Shown here in pieces: positions 35,501 through 41,923 of a stretch of 64,000 bases of DNA. The DNA comes from Paraburkholderia sp. Ac-20340 (GTDB lineage Bacteria > Pseudomonadota > Gammaproteobacteria > Burkholderiales > Burkholderiaceae), in contig NZ_JAAGPR010000004.1 of the NCBI RefSeq assembly GCF_017104965.1, positions 62,001 through 126,000 of the forward strand, given 5' to 3'. Made by a program: the position numbers and the translations under genes. Every line of letters starts with the position of its first letter. Position 1 is the stretch's first letter. The notes beneath the pieces are model-generated. The model had not been told where the DNA came from and did not search any database. It saw only the letters and a list, made by a program, of their open reading frames with translations.

Positions 35501-37286
35501 GGCGCACCTTGTCGAATTCATCGCAAAACGGCGTTTGCGCGCAACGCGTATACACGCCGACACCCGACTGCAGCAACGCCGTCTTCTCGCACGCCACGGC
35601 CTGACGCTGAAACTCTTCGACGATGGCGCCCTGCGCGACGATTTCGTGCGTGAACAGATACGCGGTGCCCATCAACACGCCGATCTTCATGCCGCGCGCG
35701 ACCAGCGGCGCGGCCACGGCGCTGACCATCGCCGCCGAAAGCGCATCGTGCACGCCACCCGCGAACAGTACCTGAATGGATTCGGGATCCTTAATATCGG
35801 CGTTCAAAAGAATCTCTACCGCCGATTCCCACAGGATAAAGCTGGTTCGCGGGCCGGTATGACCGCCGCACTCGCTGCCTTCGAACACGAAACGGCGCGC
35901 GCCATCGGCGAGAAAACCGCGCAATAAACCCGGCGACGGCACGTGCAGATAGGTCACCGTGCCCGCTTCGTCCAGCTCGCGCGCCTGGCTCGGACGGCCG
36001 CCTGCGATGATCGCAAACGGCGGCTTGAACTCGCGCACGACTTCGAGTTGCGCCTGACGCATCTCCAGCGGCAAAAAGCCCAGAATGCCGACACCCCAGG
36101 GCCGCGCGCCGATGTGCTCCACCGTGCGTTCGAGCACCGCTCGCACCTGCTGGCCGCGCAGTACCGCGAGCGCTAGAAACGGCAGCGCGCCGCCTTCCGC
36201 CACCGCAGCCGCGAACGCGCCAACATCGCTCACGCGCGTCATCGGCCCCTGTGCAATGGGGTAACGCGTGCCGTGCCGTTGCGCAAGCGCCGCGTCCGGC
36301 GCGAGCGGCACCTGCGCGGCCGCCTGCTCTATCGCCGATGTCGCGTGTTCGCGCAGTGCCGTAATCATGCGGCCCACCGTGCCGTAACGCTCGGCGAAAA
36401 CCGGCGCGAAAGCAATGTCCTGACCGAGCGCGATCAGTTGATCGTCGCCCAGCATGCGCGAAGCGAGCGACGCCTGCCAGCTTTCGCCTTTGGCGACGCT
36501 CACTTCGAGTTCGCGTAACTGCGCACGCCCCGAACGCGCGAAGAAGCGATAGAGCGTTTCGCCGCTGCCGATCAGCACCGTCTCGCTGCCGTCGAGCTTC
36601 GACCATTGCATGCGCTGCGCAGGCGTGTGAAACGGCCCTTCATCGGCCAGCCAGAGCGGCTCGCCCATCAACACGCCGGCAGCGCCCGCAAGCGCGGCGG
36701 CGGCCACCGTATGCAGGCCGATGCCGCCTTGAATCCACCACGGCATCTCCAGCTGGCCGCTGAATTCCTGCAGCAGCATGAACGAAGCATGCGTGCTCAC
36801 ACGTCCGCCCGCCTCGTGGCCTTTGACGATCACGCCGTCGAAACCCGCGTCCTGCGCCACTTTTGCGCCCTGCAGATCCTGCACTTCCAGCATGACGACG
36901 GTGGCCAGTTCGCGCGTGCTGTGAACGATGCGCGCGGCGGCGTCCGCGTCCAATCCGCCGAGCACGAGCAGCGGCACCGGCTGCGCATCGCCGAGTAGTG
37001 CAGATAAGGCCGTGCAGCCGCCCGACGCATCCGTGGCCGCGTTTATGCCTGCGCTTATGCCCGCGTTTATGCCCGCATCCCATCGCACGCCCCACGACGC
37101 CGATGGCGCGACGCTATTCTTCAAGCGCGTAATCGCTGTCTCGACGGCCGCGCGCGTCTGCCCAATACCCAGATCGAGTACGCCCGTCGCGCCCGCACGG
37201 CAGGCCGCGATGGCGATTTCCGGCGTGAGCCAGCAGGACGGCGTGAGCGCCATCACCTCGATCGATTTTTGTCGGGATGTTCTCAT
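29505..37286 (-). CDS. Type I iterative PKS: FMN barrel-FMN barrel-KS-AT-ACP-KR
   Basis: About 2593 residues from the ATG at 37286, which has AGGTGA at good spacing; a GTG at 37295 is the alternative (positions below count from it). Residues ~10-330 and ~345-650 are two nitronate-monooxygenase/PfaD-like FMN barrels (KGHEAGG, WWIQGGIGLHT; YPIAQGPMTRVSD, CGGHTGPRTSF, FAGGVHD). KS ~705-1130 has Cys904 (DAACASS), EAHGTGTALGD and GHTKVAAG. AT ~1280-1600 has FLFPGQGSQ and GHSYGEY. An Ala/Pro-rich linker precedes one ACP with Ser1962 in GIDSIKRVEIF, the PUFA-synthase form. KR ~2300-2560 has VTGGACGI and the catalytic Tyr in QSDYSAANE, with a structural half before it. With the separate DH this gives a full reductive cycle. 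Confidence 0.95.
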   Translation of the reverse strand: MRTSRQKSIEVMALTPSCWLTPEIAIAACRAGATGVLDLGIGQTRAAVETAITRLKNSVAPSASWGVRWDAGINAGISAGINAATDASGGCTALSALLGDAQPVPLLVLGGLDADAAARIVHSTRELATVVMLEVQDLQGAKVAQDAGFDGVIVKGHEAGGRVSTHASFMLLQEFSGQLEMPWWIQGGIGLHTVAAAALAGAAGVLMGEPLWLADEGPFHTPAQRMQWSKLDGSETVLIGSGETLYRFFARSGRAQLRELEVSVAKGESWQASLASRMLGDDQLIALGQDIAFAPVFAERYGTVGRMITALREHATSAIEQAAAQVPLAPDAALAQRHGTRYPIAQGPMTRVSDVGAFAAAVAEGGALPFLALAVLRGQQVRAVLERTVEHIGARPWGVGILGFLPLEMRQAQLEVVREFKPPFAIIAGGRPSQARELDEAGTVTYLHVPSPGLLRGFLADGARRFVFEGSECGGHTGPRTSFILWESAVEILLNADIKDPESIQVLFAGGVHDALSAAMVSAVAAPLVARGMKIGVLMGTAYLFTHEIVAQGAIVEEFQRQAVACEKTALLQSGVGVYTRCAQTPFCDEFDKVRRDLILASSSDEDTLMKLEMMNIGRLRIAAKGIAHRSEAELARGEDGYVEVDEATQRNEGIYMLGEVARLRTSTYSVAELHENVSAGSEALLRKRARPVSLPGRTRREDIAIVGMACLFPGAQSMREYWQNILRGVDAIREVSDDRWRVADLFDPKRGTPDKIYSKWGGFLDDIAFDPQRYGIAPASVASIEPVQLLALEVSRLALEDAGFERRGFPRERTATIFAVGGMNDLGTIFNFRALLPHYLRNVPGLSDAAREQLLTEIYDDVLPKWTEDTFPGILGNVIAGRVANRLDLGGANFTVDAACASSLAALDAGIRQLRSHDADVALVGGVDGTNGPLGFMCFAQTYALSPRGRSRPFDDSADGIAISEGVGAVVLKRVADAERDGDRIYAVIKGMGSSSDGRNRSLTAPHPPAQVQALKRAYAEAGVDPAAVTLIEAHGTGTALGDKSEIAALNLAFGEAAMGTQECAVGSVKSMIGHTKVAAGMAGLIKAALALRHRVLPPTIGVEKPASGIDFATSPFYVNTQTRPWLRRQPAQTRYCGVSAFGFGGTNFHTVLAEYTGSFRASDALDLNPRDVEIFAFAGPTRAAIEQAVSQMMLALERSQSLDLAQLAWSLYREQAAVKRVNGSHACRLVVLAASVAELHQKLRRALELLPDHAEISAPPSLFYSERKEAPGAVCFLFPGQGSQRVNMLRDLVTAMPELQRWFDEAPALAEADETPSRRIASHIFPVPVFSDAERDAQQEALNDTAIAQPALGMTGMAAFDVLTRFGLHPDYVAGHSYGEYVALCAAGALPFEALIRLSKLRGKLSANAPTGAMAALEADGARVGQMIAEHALAVSIANVNAPDQTIVSGTVDAIDAAIDTFAAAGMRVKKLPVSAAFHCDIMAGPRDALAAALAGIEFSAPRVPVYSNTTGEPYPPTGEAVRALLARHIAEPVRFADEIEALYQAGVRVFIECGPGLVLGGLVDRILGERKHATLGLDAPGRPGGLQLAQLLAQAQTLGLLVRLDAWFAHRGLKDLSVDEVFADAVKRDAPGPLIWRVNAARAKPWHAPQPRVATRRQTISINVNAPAPVQAPSAEAPAGAAASMAAPLAPPPLATPAAADPAPAIVPSVPAAMPALPVSTSTLSDRRTTMKMENLPGEGTAGMARAAPPVTERCSETEFAQIQFGVSRLLELQFEQQRSLRHFLDFQAQLVATPRQRVAIADSLPPASPYAVPLVATPMVATPMVAAPAAAPLTASVALAVATPQPAAVSTTLDAAPPTPVLPQQITAVVMAATSPAPTPASTPTPQRVAPTASSAPIEAPDVIAVVPGLAGAANPASTEAFRAHLLQAVSERTGYPLDMLDPDAHMEADLGIDSIKRVEIFSNLTTKFNLLGDRDEEAVIEALSGLKSLNEIVAWYASMTGTAAATTHAPEESVSAIAGGHAPKKASAPPTSFNEAVESDGELAHVDPVQCYAVQAVAAGLDGEGESGNPFAQADVLIVGAGPLADAFATALGGYGASVHRLAPGAHTRVIDDKHYEVDLSSLESVKPLRDLVIDECTAPPVALINVMGATADPSHEDRHDARALFLLLKAFEPDLKARVNGGAWIVNVTAFDGQFGLSRSRAFEAGRAGVLGVAKSAAREWADVKVKCVDVDPALDAATQASQVIDEIRSGRPGVEVGYTQQGRWLLDLRRNGAARQDLSRLTLEADAVVLVTGGACGITADVTRALAERYRPKLILVGRSPLPADEDATTANIDDPRALKQALIRALRASNDKVTPAEIDRVYTRILRNREIRANLAAMRAAGATIEYHSLDVRDEKSFEQLIDQLYARYGRIDGVLHGAGVISDKLIADKPLEAFDTVFDTKVTPALVLERRLRPEHLKFIVFFSSVTGRFGNVGQSDYSAANEVLNKLADRLCHLWPHVHALSINWGPWDAGMVSDTLRRLYASRSIRPIPVEQGRRHFMAELERGASGTPELVISSSIQQIASLRLGQERHDHRQTHQGSTLK

Positions 37287-37295
37287 CGATGTCAC

Positions 37296-38225
37296 CTATC
37301 CGCGAAAGTTGACGTGCATCACCGTGATGTGCTCGCGCTCGATGAGCTGGCGCATGCGCTCGAGATCCATCCGCTCGCGTGGTGGCACGATCACCAGCCG
37401 CGCACCCTGCGTAAGCGGCCATAACGATTGCCAGATGGCTTCGTCGGGTGCGTGTTCGGCGCCTTGCAGCAGCGAGTCGCCCTGCCCGATAGGCGCTTTC
37501 GCCTGCATCGATTCCAGCCGGTCCAGCACGTCGCTGTGCTGCTGGAACACGACGGTCGGCGTATCGCCTTCGGCGCCGCGGCAAACCGCGCAAACCGGCG
37601 ATACGCCATCGGTCATGCAATCGTTTGGCCAGTACGCGTGGCAACCGTGCGCATCGTCGTCGCAACACACGACCGTCGCGCCGGTTTCCGCCAGGCACGC
37701 CAGATAGGCGCGTTGAGCGATGACCGTTTTGGCCGCTGCGGCGCGCAGCGTTGCACCAAGCTGCGAACTTTCGCGGCCGGGATCGAGCATCAGGCACACC
37801 CCGCCCGCCTTGAGCACGGCCAGAATCGCGCGCACCATCGCCAGCGACTCGGGCATGAGTACCGCACAGACGTCGCGCGGCGCCAGCCCCTGCTCTTGCA
37901 GAATGACGGCGAGGCTGTCGGCCTGACTGTCGAGTTCGCCGTAGGTCAATTCGTCGTCGCCGAATTTCACGGCGCGCGCGCCCGGATTGAGTTGCGCTCG
38001 CACTTCGAAACGACGATGGATCGGCTCGGGAACGACCTGCGAAAGCGCAGGTGCATGACGCGCTGCGCAGGCCATAGCTGCGTCATTTTCAACAGGATGC
38101 CGAATGATTTCTTCGAACATCGTCCAGTCGAGCGCGGTGTGCGGCGCGCGGCACACCAGCGCATCGCCGTCCATCACAACATGATGCTCCGTGAGCCATT
38201 GGCCCACGTCTGGTCTCTCGTTCAT
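37296..38225 (-). CDS. Truncated adenylation-domain protein (AMP-binding family)
   Basis: 309 residues; ATG behind AGGGGAACG. Residues ~75-165 are a clear adenylation-domain N-terminus (LNPGARAVKFGDDELTYGEL, VCAVLMPESLAMVRAILAVL, KAGGVCLMLDPG). The region where the nucleotide-binding loop TSGSTGxPK should lie reads TPTVVFQQHSDVLDRL, and the protein stops after LIEREHITVMHVNFRG, so the A4-A10 core motifs and the C-terminal lid are absent. It should not be able to adenylate a substrate in the normal way. It sits immediately upstream of the PKS gene (the PKS GTG follows its stop directly), so it may be a remnant or a binding/docking protein. Confidence 0.85.
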   Translation of the reverse strand: MNERPDVGQWLTEHHVVMDGDALVCRAPHTALDWTMFEEIIRHPVENDAAMACAARHAPALSQVVPEPIHRRFEVRAQLNPGARAVKFGDDELTYGELDSQADSLAVILQEQGLAPRDVCAVLMPESLAMVRAILAVLKAGGVCLMLDPGRESSQLGATLRAAAAKTVIAQRAYLACLAETGATVVCCDDDAHGCHAYWPNDCMTDGVSPVCAVCRGAEGDTPTVVFQQHSDVLDRLESMQAKAPIGQGDSLLQGAEHAPDEAIWQSLWPLTQGARLVIVPPRERMDLERMRQLIEREHITVMHVNFRG

Positions 38226-38288
38226 GGTCGTTCCCCTTACGTGTGACGGTGCCGCGCCTCTTTTTACGTGCCTGCCGGCGGCCCGCCG

Positions 38289-38987
38289 TCAAATCGCGTC
38301 GATCTGCCCCACCGGTGCAACGCTCCCCTCAAGCTCCGGCCCACTCATCTTGCCGACACGTCGCCGGTATGCGCTCTTGTGTTTGCGCATGTTGTCGGTC
38401 AGCTCGGAGATCACCTCAGTCGCGGCAAACACAATCTGGTTGAAACTGAATCCCGCGCTGATCATTTCGCGGTAAAACGACTTCGCGAGAATGCGCGCCA
38501 TCTGATTGGGCGATTGCGCCGATTCCGCCACGATTTCGCCGATGGTCTTCTGGGTGCTGCGCGTGAGCGCCAGTTGCGCGAAACGCGACTTCAGAATGTG
38601 CTGCATCTGGATCACCTGGATCGAACGCGTGATGACCAGCGACAGCAGGCCGAACAGTTGCAGATCGTCGGCGCCAAAGCAGCGTGCAGGCTGCCGTTGA
38701 TGTGCGCGGATCACGCCGATCACCTTGCCCTGCATTTCGATCGCGGAAAACATGCGCGGATTCTCGCCATCGACACTCGCTTCCAGCACATCGCCGAACC
38801 CCGTACCGGGCCGCAGCCCCATCTCCTGCACCTGCGCTTCGCTCAACATCACGATGGCACAGGCCGCGTCGAGCACATCACCGGCCTTGATGGCCAGTTC
38901 GTTGAGACAGTCTTCGATACTGCCCGCGTATTCGATCTGGTTAAAGGTATCGCGCATTCTCGTGATGACAATCTGGCTCTCGTTCAT
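38289..38987 (-). CDS. GAF-domain protein at head of the lipid/polyketide operon
   Basis: 232 residues. Residues ~20-140 look like a GAF sensor domain (SIEDCLNELAIKAGDVLDAA, RMFSAIEMQGKVIGVIRAHQ, FGADDLQLFGLLSLVITRSI). A helical C-terminal part follows (LTRSTQKTIGEIVAESAQSP, FNQIVFAATEVISELTDNMR). No kinase, GGDEF or helix-turn-helix is visible. It starts the run of same-strand genes 38987-22729, 63 bases before the adenylation-like gene, and may sense a signal or bind a ligand for the cluster; function is not established. Confidence 0.82.
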   Translation of the reverse strand: MNESQIVITRMRDTFNQIEYAGSIEDCLNELAIKAGDVLDAACAIVMLSEAQVQEMGLRPGTGFGDVLEASVDGENPRMFSAIEMQGKVIGVIRAHQRQPARCFGADDLQLFGLLSLVITRSIQVIQMQHILKSRFAQLALTRSTQKTIGEIVAESAQSPNQMARILAKSFYREMISAGFSFNQIVFAATEVISELTDNMRKHKSAYRRRVGKMSGPELEGSVAPVGQIDAI

Positions 38988-39399
38988 CGCTCAGCCATCC
39001 TTATTAATTTACGGTCATCCTCAACTACGTTCGCCACCCTGTTCTACCCGCCGCCCGATTCGATGCGTGTTTGTGTCGAACCGGTTTAATGGATGTTATT
39101 GGATAAATTCCTTCGTATCCGCCATATTCCCTAAAGTTTCAGACACGATTTCCGCATTGCACATCGAGCGTTCCAAACATCCCCGTAGCCAGCGCGTTTT
39201 ACCGTTTTGTTTCATGAATGCAGCATTTTTAGCGCGAATGCTTCATGGCCTGTCGATCGCCCGAATGAGCCTGAAACGACGCTGCCCGATTCCGCCAAAA
39301 AAACCTCCCTTTCCGACGAATTACGCCCTGCGAAAAACGTGGCCAGTATGATGCAACGCAGCGGATAACTAGATTCGCCAGTCTGAACGGGAGACCGCG
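38988..39399. other. Intergenic control region between PKS operon and autotransporter locus
   Basis: About 410 bases between divergent genes, clearly more AT-rich than its neighbours and without a credible gene. It must hold the promoters of the lipid/polyketide operon (leftward) and of the AraC-type regulator at 39400 (rightward). I cannot assign -35/-10 elements with confidence. Confidence 0.5.
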
Positions 39400-40389
39400 A
39401 TGAGCCTGAGAGACTACGGCAAGACGGGGAATGAAGGCCCAACGGATGCGAACGCCGTGTCCGGCGCCTGCACCACGAGTCGCATCGCGATCCTCATTCT
39501 GGAGGCGTGTCCGCTCAGCGAAGCGGCATCGGTTGCGGAAACCTGGCAACTGGTCAACGACGCGCTTTCGTGGACCGATGAAGCTGCGCATCGCTACGAC
39601 GTGTATGTGCTGTCGACCGAAAAAGACAACGTCGCCTGCGCATCGTCGATCCGGCTGCTCGCGGAGAACATCGGCGAACACGATCCCCGCCTGTTCAAAG
39701 CGATTTTCGTGGGCGGCGGCCACTCCACGTTCGAGCCCGAAGTGATCGACTGGCTGCTGCAGGCCGGTCCAGAAGTGGAACTGATCGCCATATCGAGCGA
39801 CGTCGAACATCTGCTGAATCAACTCCGGCCCTCCGCCGAACCGGCAGCGAACCGGAGCAACGTGAGAAACCCACGCCTGGTGCCCGCGATCGAGCGCGTG
39901 CTGGCGATGGCGGAACGCGACTTCGGCACGCTGGTGCGAATTCGCAGCGAGATGCTGCGTGCGAAGCTGCCGTCGCCGCGCGGCGGCAGCAGAACGCCGA
40001 ACATGCGCGGCACGCTCGCACTGAGCGAGCGCATCGAAGCCTCGCTGCTATGGATCAAAAGCAATCACGCGGGCTCGGTGTCGATTTCCGAACTGGCGCG
40101 GCGCGCCTCCATGAGCGAACGCAATTTCCTGCGGCGTTTCAAGGCCGAAGTCGGCCAGACGCCACGCGAATATCTCGCGCGCGTGCGGCTGGAAAACGCA
40201 CAGTTGCTGCTGGTGCAAACCGATCTACCGGTCGACAAGATCGCGCGGCGCTGCGGTCTGTTCAACGGCGATCATCTGCGCCGCTATTTTCTGAAGTATC
40301 TCTCCGTTTCGCCGCTGGAATATCGCTCGCTGGCGCGCGAGCGGCCCATGGCCAGCGCTTCGACCGAAGCGCTCAATAGCGGCATTTGA
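39400..40389 (+). CDS. GlxA-type AraC-family regulator (copy 1)
   Basis: 329 residues; ATG behind GGGAGACCGCG. Residues ~25-180 resemble the DJ-1/GATase1-like domain of GlxA-type regulators (RIAILILEACPLSEAASVAE, VYVLSTEKDNVACASS, LFKAIFVGGGHST), but the usual nucleophile-elbow cysteine context is not seen, so it is probably a non-enzymatic sensor. Residues ~215-315 are a double helix-turn-helix AraC domain (VSISELARRASMSERNFLRR, VDKIARRCGLFNGDHLRRYF). It precedes the heptosyltransferase-autotransporter genes by 52 bases on the same strand and is their likely regulator. Confidence 0.92.
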   Translation: MSLRDYGKTGNEGPTDANAVSGACTTSRIAILILEACPLSEAASVAETWQLVNDALSWTDEAAHRYDVYVLSTEKDNVACASSIRLLAENIGEHDPRLFKAIFVGGGHSTFEPEVIDWLLQAGPEVELIAISSDVEHLLNQLRPSAEPAANRSNVRNPRLVPAIERVLAMAERDFGTLVRIRSEMLRAKLPSPRGGSRTPNMRGTLALSERIEASLLWIKSNHAGSVSISELARRASMSERNFLRRFKAEVGQTPREYLARVRLENAQLLLVQTDLPVDKIARRCGLFNGDHLRRYFLKYLSVSPLEYRSLARERPMASASTEALNSGI

Positions 40390-40441
40390 TGCACACAGCC
40401 GGGAAGACCTTGAAACAAGTCCAATCAAAACGGGAATAATA

Positions 40442-41728
40442 ATGAACAGTCCTGATCAACTTGAAGCGCTTGACCAGCACGCTTGCTCGAGCCGCGAAGT
40501 GAAGAAGCCCACGCCGCCGTTCAAGGCCGCAGCGCCCTTTCCACCACCTGCAGCGCAGCCAACGCAGCACACCGCCAACGGCATACGCTTCGACTTCAAT
40601 CTGGGTTGCCGTATCACGCTGCCGGCCGGCGACTGGCGCGTGAAGCTGACCGATCTCGACACCGGCAATGTGCTTTACGAAACTCACATCGGCGCGGGTA
40701 CGGTCGCGAGCGCGAAGAAATATTACGTGCGCTTTGGCGTGGAGATTCACGACCACTCGCGAACGCACGCACAGCCCGTTCTGAGTCATCACTACGACGC
40801 TGCGAGTCAGCCTGTACTGATCCAGTTTCCCGTTGGCACACTCGGCGATATCGTCGGCTGGTTTCCATATGCCGTGAAATTTCAACGCCAGCATCATTGC
40901 CGGCTGACTTGCGCGATGTCGGCGAAACTGATTCCGCTTTTCGAGGACGCCTATCCCGAGATCGAATTCATCGAGCCCAGTGCCGTTCGACCGGAGCGCT
41001 ATTACGCGACCTACAGCATCGGCCTGTTTTTCGACGATCAGGCTAACGACTGGCAGCCCTGCGACTTCCGGCAAACCGGCCTGCACCGAACCGCGGCGTT
41101 CATCCTGGGCGTCGATCCGGCGGAAGCGCCCCCGCTGCTCGCGCTCGACGATGAACGACGCCCGCTGGACGACCGTTATGTCTGCATCGCGACGCAGAGC
41201 ACGACGCAGTGCAAGTACTGGAATAACCCGGAAGGCTGGCGCGAGATCGTCGCGTTTCTGAAGGCGCGTGGCTATCGCGTGATCTGTATCGACCAGAAGG
41301 CCGTGCACGGCCACGGCATCGTCTGGAATCACATTCCGCACGGTGCCGAAGACGAGACCGGCGAACGCCCGATCACGGAACGCGCACGCTGGCTCAGGCA
41401 CGCGGAATTCTTCGTGGGATTGTCGAGCGGCCTGTCGTGGCTCGCATGGGCGGCGGGTACGCCAGTCGTGCTGATCAGCGGTTTTTCCAACGTCGGCAAC
41501 GAGTTCTCCACGCCTGCACGGGTTATCAACTATCACGCGTGCAATAGCTGCTGGAACGACCCACGCGTGCGCTTCGATCACGCCGACTTTCTCTGGTGCC
41601 CACGGCACGCGGGCACGCCGCGTCAGTTCGAGTGCACCCGGCTCATCACCGCTACGCAGGTGAAGCAAGCCATCCAGCGTCTGCCGGTATGCGCTGCGCA
41701 GGCGGAAACGTCGCCAGCCTCCGAATAG
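40442..41728 (+). CDS. Autotransporter strand-loop-strand O-heptosyltransferase
   Basis: 428 residues. After a Pro/Ala-rich N-terminus comes the N-terminal domain of this family (IRFDFNLGCRITLPAGDWRV), then a glycosyltransferase core (VLIQFPVGTLGDIVGWFPYA, CIATQSTTQCKYWNNPEGWR, FFVGLSSGLSWLAWAAGTPV). The C-terminus carries four cysteines, Cys367, Cys370, Cys386 and Cys398 (HACNSCW, LWCPRH, FECT). This matches the iron-binding four-Cys site of bacterial autotransporter heptosyltransferases such as TibC. The family transfers heptose from ADP-heptose to serines in AIDA-type repeats in the cytoplasm. The next gene encodes exactly such a repeat protein, the expected substrate. Confidence 0.95.
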   Translation: MNSPDQLEALDQHACSSREVKKPTPPFKAAAPFPPPAAQPTQHTANGIRFDFNLGCRITLPAGDWRVKLTDLDTGNVLYETHIGAGTVASAKKYYVRFGVEIHDHSRTHAQPVLSHHYDAASQPVLIQFPVGTLGDIVGWFPYAVKFQRQHHCRLTCAMSAKLIPLFEDAYPEIEFIEPSAVRPERYYATYSIGLFFDDQANDWQPCDFRQTGLHRTAAFILGVDPAEAPPLLALDDERRPLDDRYVCIATQSTTQCKYWNNPEGWREIVAFLKARGYRVICIDQKAVHGHGIVWNHIPHGAEDETGERPITERARWLRHAEFFVGLSSGLSWLAWAAGTPVVLISGFSNVGNEFSTPARVINYHACNSCWNDPRVRFDHADFLWCPRHAGTPRQFECTRLITATQVKQAIQRLPVCAAQAETSPASE

Positions 41729-41923
41729 AAACCCTGTATATCGCTTCATTCCAGTTGTCTTCTTCATACACCCATTATTTCGGTATGCATAGCAATCAGG
41801 AAAAACAAGCTGTGAAGGCGTTTCAAAAAGCGCCGCTGGGCCGCGGCAGAGGGCGATTCAAAGACCCGGCGACATCACTCTATTTAAAGACTTATCCGTG
41901 CGGGATCACGCAGGGAGACCACC

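Noticed and set aside
22735..39399. Integrative island with integrase at tRNA-Gln
   Set aside because: No integrase, transposase or second copy of the tRNA 3' end was found in the window; only the tRNA border position supports the idea, so no mobile element is annotated.
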